From Flavobacterium sp. ov086 (GTDB lineage: Bacteria > Bacteroidota > Bacteroidia > Flavobacteriales > Flavobacteriaceae): 64,000 bases of DNA. The stretch's first letter is position 1; every line of letters starts with the position of its first letter. The DNA lies in assembly GCF_900187965.1 (NCBI RefSeq), contig NZ_FZNL01000006.1:62001-126000 (forward strand), given 5' to 3'. The translations under genes were made by a program, and so were the position numbers. The notes under the pieces were generated by a model. It was not told the origin of the DNA, did no database searches, and saw nothing but the letters and a program-made list of their open reading frames with translations. Positions 35,701 to 46,200 of this stretch are shown one piece after another.

Positions 35701-38121
35701 TTATTTTACATTAACTATAACTTCAACCGGTTTTAACCACTGACTTGTAAACGTCACTTTTATAGGTTGTGCTTCTCCAGTTGATTGAATATAAGCGGCA
35801 ATATGTCCGTGAAATACTCTTTGAACATTATCTGTATAATCTGTCATGTCGCTGTTGTTTCCGGCTTCAAGTCCTAATAAAATTCCAGGTCCTGAAATCG
35901 TACACGTAACTTCATTGTCTGAAAGCATTACCGGTAAACCGTTTTGATCTTTAACCTGAACCATTATTTTTGCAACGCCTTTGTCTTTTGAGATTGTGAT
36001 GTTTTTATCGGCAATCGTTAATTCAACTGGTTGTTGTGTCGATGTAATAGCATATCTACTAACTTCTTTGTCGTTTTTATCTAAACCGATTGCTTCTAAT
36101 TTTCCTGATGCAAACGGAATATCCCAATAAATAATTCCTGTTTTTTCGTCGTAAGGTTTTGCTTCACCTACAACTTTTCCGTTTAATTCTAAACGTGCTT
36201 TTGCAGCATTGGTATAACACACTACGCGAATCATTTCACCTTGAGTGTAATTCCAGATTGCCCAGGCATCTTTAGAAATATCTTTATCGTTTTTCAACGG
36301 ATAAGTTCCAACATAAGCCATTGGTTTATCTGACCATAATGACTGACGGAAATATCCTCTTGGTTTGATAACTCCGGCAAAATCAACCAATCCGGAATAA
36401 AATCCTCTTGAAGGCCATCTTCCTGATTCTCCCAAATAATCAATTCCTGTCCAAAGGAATTGTCCGAAGATGTGTTTGTTGTTTTTTACTGCTAACCAAG
36501 GTTCCATATCATGAATATTTTCACTTCCGAAAATGACTCTGTTTGGATATTTTTCGTGATCTGACTGGTATTTACTTTCGGTGTAATTGTATCCTGTAAT
36601 GTCTAATGCTCCCGGGTATTCGGTTTCGTTAGACATTGCAACACCTGCTAATCCAGCAGTTGTTGGACGTGATTTATCGTATTTTTTAACTGCAGCAACC
36701 AAACGTTTTGCGATAACTCCAAGACGCATTGCATCTGGTGCATCTTTTTTGTAGCCGCCATAAGCCGCTTGTCCAAAACCTTCTTTTCCTTTGTCTAAAA
36801 CTGGGTGCGAATACGGATCGTTTGGATAATCTACTTCGTTACCAATACTCCACGCAAATACCGAAAGATGATTCCTGTCGCGACGCACGAAGTCTTCAAG
36901 ATCTTTCTCTCCATAATCGGCAAAAATATCAAATGAACCTTCAAATCCCGGTGTTCCGTAGTTCCAGCCTTCTAACCATTTACGTTTTGGAAATTCCCAT
37001 TCGTCATAAGCTTCGTTTAAAACCAATAATCCTAACTCATCGCAAAGCTCATAAAAAACAGGCGCTTGCGGATTATGACTGGTACGAATGGCATTTACTC
37101 CAATTTCTTTTAATGTTTTAAGTCTCGTTTCCCAAACTTCTCTTGGCACTGCTGAACCTAAAACTCCAGCGTCGTGGTGTAAACAAACTCCTTTCATTTT
37201 CATCCATTTTCCGTTTAATGCAAAACCGTTGTTTGGATCAAATGTAAAAGTTCTGAAACCTGTTTTTGTAACGGTTTCATCAATTTGTTTTCCGTCTTTT
37301 AAAACCGTTGTTTTAAGCTGATACAAATTTGGATTCTCTAAATCCCATAATTGAGGATTTTTTACATTTATTTTAGTCGAAATTTTTCCGGTTTTGTTTG
37401 CTGCAACTTCAACTTTAGAAGATGATTTTGCAACTGATTTTCCATCTTTTGCAATCAATTCATTAATTACGGTAACGCTTGATTTTGCTGAAGATCCATT
37501 TTCTACATCAACCTCAACATTTAGAGTTCCTGTTCCGTTTTTTACTTCCGGATAAGCATAAACTCCCCATTGTGCAATATGAACGGGATTTGCATAAACT
37601 AACCAGACATTTCTATAAATTCCTGAACCGGTGTACCATCTTGAATCAGCACTTCGACTGTGATCTACACGAACTGAAATGATGTTCTCTGCTCCGTATT
37701 TTACGTATGGTGTTGCATCATAAGCAAATGAAATATATCCGTTTGGACGTTTTCCTAAGGAATGTCCGTTAAGGAAAACTTCGCTTCTGTTGTAAACTCC
37801 TTCAAAATAGAGATAGACTTTTTCGCCTGTTTTGGCTTGCGGAATATTAATTGATTTTCTATACCAGCCAATTCCTCCCGGCAAGAAACCAGTGCAGCTT
37901 GCCAATGTTGGGCTTAATTGTCCTTTTACGCTCCAGTCATGCGGTACATTTACAGACTGCCATTTGCTATCGTCGTAAGTTGTTTTTTGAGCTTCAGGAG
38001 TGTCTTGTAAGTTAAACTTCCAGTTGTCATTGATTTTTTTGGAATCTCCAAACGATATCTGACTGAATGCAGACAAACACGAGAAGAGTAATACGGGTAA
38101 TAATATCCTTTTTGTAAACAT
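35701..38121 (-). CDS. GH2 beta-galactosidase-like enzyme, PUL 2
   Basis: An 806-residue secreted retaining enzyme (signal ending SAFSQ). Order: GH2 sugar-binding domain (WQSVNVPHDWSVKGQLSPTLASCTGFLPGGIGWYRKSI), Ig-like, catalytic barrel with KGVCLHHDAGVLGSAVPREVWETRLKTLKEIGVNAIRTSHNPQAP, acid/base Glu429 in WSIGNEVDYP, nucleophile Glu534 in FGSENIHDM, then DUF4982-like and Ig-like C-terminal domains. Length and motifs fit the beta-galactosidase branch common in Bacteroidota PULs, which suits a galactan substrate. It lies between the second GH30 and the GH27 gene. Confidence 0.9.
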   Translation of the reverse strand: MFTKRILLPVLLFSCLSAFSQISFGDSKKINDNWKFNLQDTPEAQKTTYDDSKWQSVNVPHDWSVKGQLSPTLASCTGFLPGGIGWYRKSINIPQAKTGEKVYLYFEGVYNRSEVFLNGHSLGKRPNGYISFAYDATPYVKYGAENIISVRVDHSRSADSRWYTGSGIYRNVWLVYANPVHIAQWGVYAYPEVKNGTGTLNVEVDVENGSSAKSSVTVINELIAKDGKSVAKSSSKVEVAANKTGKISTKINVKNPQLWDLENPNLYQLKTTVLKDGKQIDETVTKTGFRTFTFDPNNGFALNGKWMKMKGVCLHHDAGVLGSAVPREVWETRLKTLKEIGVNAIRTSHNPQAPVFYELCDELGLLVLNEAYDEWEFPKRKWLEGWNYGTPGFEGSFDIFADYGEKDLEDFVRRDRNHLSVFAWSIGNEVDYPNDPYSHPVLDKGKEGFGQAAYGGYKKDAPDAMRLGVIAKRLVAAVKKYDKSRPTTAGLAGVAMSNETEYPGALDITGYNYTESKYQSDHEKYPNRVIFGSENIHDMEPWLAVKNNKHIFGQFLWTGIDYLGESGRWPSRGFYSGLVDFAGVIKPRGYFRQSLWSDKPMAYVGTYPLKNDKDISKDAWAIWNYTQGEMIRVVCYTNAAKARLELNGKVVGEAKPYDEKTGIIYWDIPFASGKLEAIGLDKNDKEVSRYAITSTQQPVELTIADKNITISKDKGVAKIMVQVKDQNGLPVMLSDNEVTCTISGPGILLGLEAGNNSDMTDYTDNVQRVFHGHIAAYIQSTGEAQPIKVTFTSQWLKPVEVIVNVK

Positions 38122-38149
38122 ATTTTTTTTGTTAATTTGTTTTTTTTGT

Positions 38150-38235
38150 TTCAGATTTCATGTTCCAAGTTCTTAAACCTTGCGTATAAACTATAGTTTA
38201 TACAAAGAGGTACAACGTACAACCTGAAACTTGAA
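38150..38235. repeat. Palindrome-centred hairpin in the GH30-GH2 spacer
   Basis: A perfect 20-base palindrome gtataaactatagtttatac sits at 38,184-38,203. Outer words (gttccaagttc and aacctgaaacttg) can also pair. The spacer separates the GH30 and GH2 genes of PUL 2. Confidence 0.7.
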
Positions 38236-38240
38236 ACTTT

Positions 38241-39827
38241 CTAGTATTCTAATTCTCCCACAAACGTTACAATTGATTTTGCGGGGATTTCGAGGTTGTC
38301 GATTTTTTGAAGATCTGTTCTTTTTAAGTTTGTGTTTTCAGAAGTTACATATGGTGTTACTTCGTTGTCTTTTACGGTTCCTTTTGATAAATTGAATTTG
38401 TATTTCTGAGGAGATTTTCCGCAATTTACAGCAACTACAATCAATTTTTTGTTTTGTACATCTTTGTATGCCGTTAGCATTACATCATTTGCAGCATCAA
38501 GTTCGTTTTGATTTGGAACATCGATTCTAAGCATTCCGGGACGTACGAATAGGGAATAATTTCCTAAAGCCCAAAGTAGTTTTGAATCGTGAAATTCTCC
38601 GTCGTTTCTCACATAATCCGGTGTTGTTCCTCCGTTGCTTTTTCCGTCGTCGAGATAAATCAAACCGTCTTTATAATCCACTCTGGTTAAAGATGTCCAC
38701 CATTGCCATGAAGCGGCATTTGCAACTGCAATATCATTGTGAATTAAACGTGCAACGTATAAAGCGGTTTGCATTCCTAAATCTCTGCTTCCGCCCGAAC
38801 CGCCAGGAATCTCTGCTTCTCCCGGATTTTCCAGAATACAATATTCTGATTGCCAGTATTTCAATCCCTGATTTTGCTTGATGTTTGCCGCGATTAATTT
38901 TCGACTTAAAACCTGTTTCTCCACTGGCCATGTTGTAAAATAACTGTGTCCTAAAATCACATTTTTTACATTGGAAAATTTCGAAATATTTGTTTTTGTT
39001 TTCCCAAAGAAATAATCAATTTGATTGTCTCTGTTTTCTGCATTTACATTTTCGTACAAGTAATTAATTTGTCCGGCTTCTGCAATTACAATTTCGGTAC
39101 TCATTTTATTTGCTTTCAGTTTTTCCGAAAGTGATTTGGTTAAATCATAAATTTCCTGATTGGTTGCGGGTGTTCCTTCCTGACTGTTTTTGTCTCCGTT
39201 ATTAGGCATCCATTCCCATTGTGGTTCGTTTATTGGACTCACATAATCGAATTTAATTCCTTCTTTCTTTTCCAATCCTTGAATACTTTGAACTAAGAAA
39301 TCGGCAAATTTTGGAATTGCTCCATCTTTTAGATTCAGTTTATTCTTTTGAGTTGCAAAAGATAATCCGTTGTTTGTCATATAAACCGGCGGACTATTAG
39401 TGAAAATCAGGAATTTCTCGACTCCGCGTTTTTTGGCTGCCTGCAGGAACCATCTTTGCCCTTCTTGTTTAGAGAAATCGTAAGTCCCGTTAGCTTGCAA
39501 AAAAGATTCACTTCTTCTCCACTCGTCCGAAACTCTACTGTTTTCACCTTGCTCTGTACTTCCGGCACCAAGATTAAATCTCCAGATCGAAAGTCCGATT
39601 CCTTTTGGATTTCCCTGTGCATCAATTTCTTTACTAAAAAGTAAATCGGCAATGGCATTCTTTTTTTGGTCAGGCCAATTTTTCCCAACAAACTGACATC
39701 TCCAGGCATCAGAACCTCCAAAACCATCCATTGTCTGAACTACATTATCCGTGCTAATGGTTACGGTTCGCTGTGCAAATGACAGCGAACTCATGACCAA
39801 TAAAAGCGAGATATATACTTTTCTCAT
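38241..39827 (-). CDS. GH30 glycoside hydrolase (candidate endo-beta-1,6-galactanase), secreted
   Basis: A 528-residue protein with a signal peptide (KVYISLLLVMSSLSFAQ) and no lipobox. GH30 features: QTMDGFGGSDAWRCQF at the start, acid/base Glu201 in YVSPINEPQWEW, nucleophile Glu328 in YWQSEYCILENPGEA, and a C-terminal beta domain. The sequence is closest in style to the galactanase-like GH30 group that cuts beta-1,6-galactan, though glucanase or xylanase activity cannot be excluded. It is clearly a paralogue of the GH30 immediately upstream in the operon, sharing nearly every motif. The two differ in export: soluble here, lipidated there. Confidence 0.88.
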   Translation of the reverse strand: MRKVYISLLLVMSSLSFAQRTVTISTDNVVQTMDGFGGSDAWRCQFVGKNWPDQKKNAIADLLFSKEIDAQGNPKGIGLSIWRFNLGAGSTEQGENSRVSDEWRRSESFLQANGTYDFSKQEGQRWFLQAAKKRGVEKFLIFTNSPPVYMTNNGLSFATQKNKLNLKDGAIPKFADFLVQSIQGLEKKEGIKFDYVSPINEPQWEWMPNNGDKNSQEGTPATNQEIYDLTKSLSEKLKANKMSTEIVIAEAGQINYLYENVNAENRDNQIDYFFGKTKTNISKFSNVKNVILGHSYFTTWPVEKQVLSRKLIAANIKQNQGLKYWQSEYCILENPGEAEIPGGSGGSRDLGMQTALYVARLIHNDIAVANAASWQWWTSLTRVDYKDGLIYLDDGKSNGGTTPDYVRNDGEFHDSKLLWALGNYSLFVRPGMLRIDVPNQNELDAANDVMLTAYKDVQNKKLIVVAVNCGKSPQKYKFNLSKGTVKDNEVTPYVTSENTNLKRTDLQKIDNLEIPAKSIVTFVGELEY

Positions 39828-39854
39828 TTATTTATATTCTTTAAGTCTTTATAT

Positions 39855-39887
39855 AAACCCGACAGGTCTTAAAAACCTGTCGGGTTT
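39855..39887. repeat. Perfect GC-rich hairpin between the two GH30 genes
   Basis: AAACCCGACAGGT and ACCTGTCGGGTTT form a perfect 13-bp stem with a 7-base loop. It lies in the middle of an operon and has no T-tract on the - strand, so it is more likely an mRNA stability or processing element than a terminator. Confidence 0.85.
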
Positions 39888-39962
39888 ACTGCGTTTCTCG
39901 TTCCTCGAAATGACAAACTTTGAAAAACCTCAGTCTCTTAGCAACTTAGTCCCTTAGAACCT

Positions 39963-41597
39963 CTATTTATATGTTCCCACATAAGTCACAACTGACTTCG
40001 CAGGAATTGTAAAATTCGTTGCATCAACAGCGGTTCCTTTTTTCAAACTCAATGTTTCTGAAGTTGTATAAGGGGTCATTTTATTATCTGTTAAAGTTCC
40101 TCCGGCAAGATTCAGTTTGTAGACTTTCGCCGATTTGCTGATATTAACTGCCACAACTACTAGTTTTTTTGTTGCTTGATCTTTGTATGCGGTTACCATT
40201 ACATCATTCACGGAAGTGGTATTATCAACACTCGGAATTTGAACTCTGACCATCCCCGGTTTTACGAAGAAAGAAAAGTTTCCTAAAGCCCAAAGTGTTT
40301 TTGCATCTCTGATATAACCGTCGTTTTTGCAATAATCTGCGTTTCCGGCTCCATTGCTTGAACCATCGTCTATGTGAATTAATCCGTCTTTGTAATCTCC
40401 ACGGCTAATTGCTGTCCACCATTGCCAAGACGTTACGCCTCCAACGGCAATATCTGTACTGATAATACGAGCAGTCCATAGTGCGGTTTGCATTCCTAAA
40501 TCTCTTCCCGGACCTCCGCCACCCGGAAGTTCTGATGTTCCAGGACTTTCTAAAACGCAGTATTCTGTTGACCAAAGGCTTAATCCACCAACTGATTGGG
40601 TTCTTGTAGCTGCCGATTGTCTGGAGTAAACCAACTCTGACAATGGCCAGGCTTGCCAGTAACTGTGCGCCGAAATTGTTTTTTTGACGTTGCTTAATCC
40701 TGCAATATTTTTGGCTGAATTTACTCCGAAGAAATAATCAACTTGATTGGATCTGCTTTCTTTGCCTGAAATTGTTTTATAAAGAGGCTCATAAGAACCA
40801 CCCTCTCCTACTACAATTTTAGACTCTAATCCTTTTGCTTGTAATGCCGGAGACAGAACTTTTACAAAACCGTAAATATTTGCATTTGTAGCCGGTGAAC
40901 CTTCTTGCGCAGATCCGTCCCATTCATATTGTGGTTCATTAAAAGGACTTACATAATCGATTGTTAAACCCTGTTCTGTTTTTAATTTGTCTAAAGATGT
41001 TGCCCAGAAATCAGCTAATTCCGGCATTTTTCCATCTTTCAAATTATAAAATTCTTTGATGGTTGCGTGTGCTTTTCCGTTTTGAGTTAAGTAAACCGGA
41101 GCACTATTTGTGAACGCTAATAATTTTTCTAAGCCACGTTCTCTGGCTGCTTTCATGAACCAAACCTGACCGGCTTGCTTGCTCATATTATAACTAACTC
41201 CATCTGTAGTGAAGCATTCTGTACGTCTCCATTCGTCACCAATATCACTTGCATCTCCTTGTTCTGAACTTCCTGTTCCAAGGTTAAAACGCCATAATGA
41301 TAATCCGATTCCTTTTGGATTTCCATCTGCATCCAGTTCTTTACTAAAAAGTAAATCGGCTATTTTATTTTTTTTATCCGAAGGCCAATTTTTACCTATA
41401 AAATTACATTGCCACGCATCTGAAGCTCCAAAACTTTCCATTGTTTGAAGATTTCCATCGAGGTTAATACTTAACTCAGCCGTAGTATTTTCAGCGTTTG
41501 AATTGTTATTTTCGGAATCGCAACTCACTAAAATGGAGTTTGCGAAAAGCAAGCCTGCACATAGCAGACCTACTTTTTTGTTGTTGATAAACTTCAT
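39963..41597 (-). CDS. GH30 glycoside hydrolase (candidate endo-beta-1,6-galactanase), lipoprotein
   Basis: A 544-residue protein with a lipoprotein signal (LFANSILVSCDSENNN, Cys then Asp-Ser-Glu), which favours display on the cell surface. GH30 motifs: QTMESFGASDAWQCNF, acid/base Glu221 in YVSPFNEPQYEW, nucleophile Glu345 in WSTEYCVLESPGTSE, then a C-terminal beta domain (KLVVVAVNISKSAKVYKLN). Paralogous to the next gene. The lipid anchor beside SusD suggests it makes the first endo cuts at the surface, while its paralogue acts in the periplasm or medium. It begins 2 bases after susD. Confidence 0.9.
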   Translation of the reverse strand: MKFINNKKVGLLCAGLLFANSILVSCDSENNNSNAENTTAELSINLDGNLQTMESFGASDAWQCNFIGKNWPSDKKNKIADLLFSKELDADGNPKGIGLSLWRFNLGTGSSEQGDASDIGDEWRRTECFTTDGVSYNMSKQAGQVWFMKAARERGLEKLLAFTNSAPVYLTQNGKAHATIKEFYNLKDGKMPELADFWATSLDKLKTEQGLTIDYVSPFNEPQYEWDGSAQEGSPATNANIYGFVKVLSPALQAKGLESKIVVGEGGSYEPLYKTISGKESRSNQVDYFFGVNSAKNIAGLSNVKKTISAHSYWQAWPLSELVYSRQSAATRTQSVGGLSLWSTEYCVLESPGTSELPGGGGPGRDLGMQTALWTARIISTDIAVGGVTSWQWWTAISRGDYKDGLIHIDDGSSNGAGNADYCKNDGYIRDAKTLWALGNFSFFVKPGMVRVQIPSVDNTTSVNDVMVTAYKDQATKKLVVVAVNISKSAKVYKLNLAGGTLTDNKMTPYTTSETLSLKKGTAVDATNFTIPAKSVVTYVGTYK

Positions 41598-41598
41598 C

Positions 41599-43200
41599 TT
41601 AGTAACCAGGATTTTGTGTAATTAAACCTCCACTTAAATCAATTTCTAACTGTGGTATTGGCCACAATAAGTTTTTAGCCGGACTAAAATTGATTCCTTT
41701 ATCTTGTGATTCTCTTAAGTTTGTGGTTTCATACGGATCTGTAGAATTCAGATTGTATTGAACAAAAGTTCCGCTTGGTCCCATTAAACCTTCAATTACC
41801 GGTCTTCCTGTTGTTGGATCTTTTTCACGACGAATATCATATAAACGTAATCCTTCAAAAGCCAATTCCAGACGACGTTCTTTATAGATTTGTTTTAAAA
41901 GTGTTGGCCCTGCCAATCCTGTTTTTGGATCTAATTTTACTCTCGCTCTAATGATATTGATATCTGCCAAAGCATCTCCACCAACATGATAGTTTGCTTC
42001 TGCTCTTGTCAAATACATTTCGGCCAAACGAATCAACGGAATATTCAATGGTAAATGCCCGTCTTTTTTATCTAATGCACGACGCGTTGCTACGGGAATA
42101 TAATATTTACGACAAATACGTCCTGATTTATTATCGTTTAAACTGAATTTGTGTGTTGGGTTTAAAACTTCATCTCCATAAGCAGCTTCTCCCCATTTTG
42201 TAATGGTGCTTCTGCGACGGATTACATCATTTTCAGATAAATAGGCATTTTCCAGATCACTAGTTGGCATACACCATCCCCATCCGTCAAGAACATCTGC
42301 AGCATCATTACTTGGGAAATATTTTTTGTCTTCTCCTCTTGCTCCTGATAATGTTGGCAACATTGATCCTAAAGTTTTATCCTGAACAGATGACGATTGT
42401 GCCTCCAAAATAGATTCTACTCCGTTATGATTGTTTACATTCCAGATGTTTAGGAAATCAGCTTCAAGAGAATAAGGTCCTTCAGTAATTACTTTGTTTG
42501 AATACTGTTTTGCTTCTGCCCATTTTTCCTGAAATAAATATACACGAGCTAATAAAGCATACGCTGCCCATTTGTTTATTCTTCCTTCTCTGTTGACAGG
42601 AATTGTTTCTAGTTTTGCAGCAGATTCTTTAAGATCTGCTTCAACTTGTGCATAAACATCAGCAGCAGAACTGCGTTGTAATTTTAAATCGGCTGTACCA
42701 AGAGATTTTGTGTATAACGGAACTCCTCCAAAAAGATTCACCAATTCGTAGTAACAATAAGCACGAACGAATAAGGATTCGCCCATATATTGATTTTTTT
42801 GAGTCTCTGAAATTGGCGATGCAGCCATTTTTTCTAAACCAATATTAGCCGATTGTATGGTGTAATAATGAGCGGTATAAATACTGTTCATATCTCCCAT
42901 ATTATCTGGTGTGATAATATATTGTGAGCATGGTCTGTGTGCACTATTGTCCTGACCAGTATTCCCCATCCAGGCATCATCTGTAGACATCTCGTTGGTA
43001 ACTCTTGGTGCCAATAAAGCAAACCAATCGTTAGGAATCAACAATCTTCGTGTTAATTCATTAACGTAATTCTCGCATTCTTGTGCCGTTTGAAAGTAGT
43101 TCTCTAAGGTTTGAGTTCCTCTTTGTTCTTTTTCGATAAAATCATCACAAGAAACTGCAATTGCAGCAAAAGCTATTATTGCTATTATTATTTTTTTCAT
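41599..43200 (-). CDS. SusD/RagB-type glycan-binding lipoprotein, PUL 2
   Basis: A 533-residue surface lipoprotein (signal AFAAIAVSCDDFIEKEQRG, Cys followed by acidic residues). SusD features: TLENYFQTAQECENYVNELTRRL, GESLFVRAYCYYELVNLFGGVPLYTKSL, KWAAYALLARVYLFQEKWAEAKQYSNKVI, and the C-terminal KERRLELAFEGLRLYDIRR with LLWPIPQLEID...ITQNPGY. It partners the SusC encoded 11 bases upstream and is directly followed by the lipidated GH30, so binding and first cleavage are made together. Confidence 0.97.
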   Translation of the reverse strand: MKKIIIAIIAFAAIAVSCDDFIEKEQRGTQTLENYFQTAQECENYVNELTRRLLIPNDWFALLAPRVTNEMSTDDAWMGNTGQDNSAHRPCSQYIITPDNMGDMNSIYTAHYYTIQSANIGLEKMAASPISETQKNQYMGESLFVRAYCYYELVNLFGGVPLYTKSLGTADLKLQRSSAADVYAQVEADLKESAAKLETIPVNREGRINKWAAYALLARVYLFQEKWAEAKQYSNKVITEGPYSLEADFLNIWNVNNHNGVESILEAQSSSVQDKTLGSMLPTLSGARGEDKKYFPSNDAADVLDGWGWCMPTSDLENAYLSENDVIRRRSTITKWGEAAYGDEVLNPTHKFSLNDNKSGRICRKYYIPVATRRALDKKDGHLPLNIPLIRLAEMYLTRAEANYHVGGDALADINIIRARVKLDPKTGLAGPTLLKQIYKERRLELAFEGLRLYDIRREKDPTTGRPVIEGLMGPSGTFVQYNLNSTDPYETTNLRESQDKGINFSPAKNLLWPIPQLEIDLSGGLITQNPGY

Positions 43201-43211
43201 ATCTTTTTTAA

Positions 43212-46200
43212 TTAAAATGCTACATTAAGCCCCATCAAAATGGTTGGCTGAACTGGATAATTCCATGCGCCAAATCCTGATCCTTTAACTCTGTCATCTT
43301 TATCAGGATCTCCTCCGGCAACTTCGGGATCAACACCTGTATATTTTGTCCAGGTCCATAAATTTTGACCTGATATTGAAAGTCTTAATTTATCTAAACC
43401 AAATTTATTGTAGAATGAAAATCCTAATTGCAAATTCTTCATGCGCACATAAGAACCATCTTCAACATACAGAGAAGAGAATTTTGTAAAGTTTTCGTTG
43501 TTATCATCTTTAGATAAACGAGGAACAGAGTTAGAAGTTCCTTCACCGTGCCAAGCCATTTGATCCAGATTTGCTACTTTGTTTGATAAACTTGCACCAT
43601 TATATAAGTCTGAAATATTCTGATTTACAATATCGTTTCCGATACTGGAGTAAAAATTAGCTACTAAATCAAATTGTTTGTAGGCGAAATTTAAATTCAA
43701 TCCCACGTTATAATCTGCCCAAGGAGAACCAATTTTTGTTCTGTCTTTGTCGTCAATTTTTCCATCACCGTTTACATCTTTAAAACGAACATCTCCTACT
43801 TGTGCATAAGGTTGTAATTTTGTTCCATGTTCGTCTGTATGCGAATTCAATTCGGTTTGATTCTGGAATAATCCATCAGCCACATATCCGTAGAAATAAC
43901 CCGGTTCTTCACCTTTGACAGTCAAGGTTCTGTTTCCTGCTCCATATAATCTTTCTCCATTGGCAGACAATGACAACATTTCAATATTTACAGTTGTAAA
44001 AGTCACATCTGCTCCATAGGTGAAATCTCCTTTCTTATCTTTATAAGAAATTAACAGATCGATACCTTTAGACTGCATAGAACCTACGTTTGTCCAAATT
44101 GTTGAGTAGCCAGGAAAACCACTGTAAGTTGGGAATTGTTTCTTAAAGAGCATATCTTCCGTTTTCTTTTGATAGTATTCCAGGGAACCCGAAAGTTTGT
44201 TTTTCCATAATCCAAAATCAAGTCCAAAACTTATATCTTCAACTGTTTCCCATTTAATGTCTTTATTAGCCATAGTATCCGGATACGTTGTGTCTACAAT
44301 ATTATTTCCAATAGGATAAAAACCTTGCTTGATATTTGATTGGTAAACTGCATCAGGTAAATTTTGATTCCCTACTTTTCCCCAACCTGCTCTGAATCTT
44401 AAATCGCTCAATACATCTTTTGTAGAGGACATAAATCCTTCGTTTAAAATTCTCCAGGAAACAGAAGCCGATGGGAAATTTGCCCATTTATTATTGTCCA
44501 TGAATTTTGAAGACCCATCACGTCTGAATGTTCCTGTAAAGTAGTATTTACTGTCATAATTATACGAGAAACGAGAAATATAAGACATCAAAGAACTTGA
44601 CCAGCTGTTACCATCACTTTTACGGTTTTTGGTTGCTGCTTTTAATTCTCTCATCTCATCAGTATTATTAGGCACACCCTCTCCATAACCCCAAACATCA
44701 TTGCTGTTGTACTCTTCCATTGTATTTCCAATCATCAAAGAAGCATTGTGTTTCTCAGCAAATGTTTTTGTATATGTTGCTGTATTTTGCCAAGTCCAAT
44801 CTGCATTTGTAGTGTTTTTTCTTTCAACACTATTAATTTCAGCTTTTTCATGCGCAGCGTCAATTATAAAATCAGGTTTAAAAATATCCTGTGTTTTATC
44901 TCCAACTTCAATAGAGGCTTGTGTACGCAAAACCAAACCTTTTATTGGTTCATACTGCAAGTATCCATTTGTATTTAAATTGTACTGTTTTGTATAATCA
45001 TCATAACGTTTTACAGCTGCAACCGGATTCCAAACATACGATGGAGAACGCGCATAAATACTGTATTCATTTTCTAATCCTGTAAGTTGATCTGCTGGTT
45101 TATAAATTGGCGTAATTGGATCAATTCTATCAAAATCAGCCCAGTTATTGGGTGCCCCCCAAGTTTCGTAACGAGGATTCAATGTAATTCCAACTTTGAA
45201 TTTATCTGAGAATTTAAAATCATTTGCAATTCTCATGGTAATTCTTTTCCACCCTCCTACTTCATAAATAGATTCAGAATTATAATAATTCAAACTAACT
45301 GCGTAAGTATGTGTATCAGAACCTCCGCTAACTCCCAAAGAAGCATTGGTTACAGGTGAAGCTCGTTTGATTCCTGCATCCCACCAGTTGGTCGTTTTTC
45401 CTTTATATTGAGAAGGATTTGGCAAATAATCAGCATATCCGGAATTGTTATAAGCCTTGTTCATCATTGTTGCATAACCTTCGGCATCAGCCATATGATA
45501 AGGATTATCCATCATTTGCATTCCTGAAGTTAAGTCAAAGTTGAATCTTGTTTTTCCGGCTTTACCTTTTTTAGTGGTAATCAAAATAACTCCATTAGAA
45601 GCACGAGAACCATAAATAGCACTTGCAGAAGCATCTTTCAGGACTTCCATAGACTCAATTTCGTTATTGCTCAAAAAATTGATACTGGTTCCCATTGGGA
45701 TTCCGTCAACTACATAAAGCGGATCAGTATTTAAATTTACCGTAGAAATACCACGGATTAAAACTCTAGGCTGTGCTCCGGGACCACCTTGTCCTGTAAC
45801 CTGAACTCCAGAAACTTTTCCCTGCAAAGATTCAGCTACGTTACCAACAGTCATTGTTTGAAGTTCTTTTCCTTTTATGGAAGAAATTGAACTCGTTACA
45901 TCGCTCTTTTTAACAGCGGCATATCCTACAACCACGATTTCATCTAATGCCTGACTTGATTCCTGCATGATAACATTGATCTCTGTTTTGTCGCCAACAG
46001 GAACGATTTGATTGGTAAATCCAACAAATGAAAATTCGATTTGGGCATTTTTATTCGGAACAGAAATTACATAATTTCCATCAAAATCCGTGGCGGCTGT
46101 AGTCGATGTACCTTTAACAAGTATGTTAACTCCGGGAATTGGCACATTGCCTTTGTCCTTAACCGTACCTTTTACTTTTATTTGTCCAAACGATACAGCG

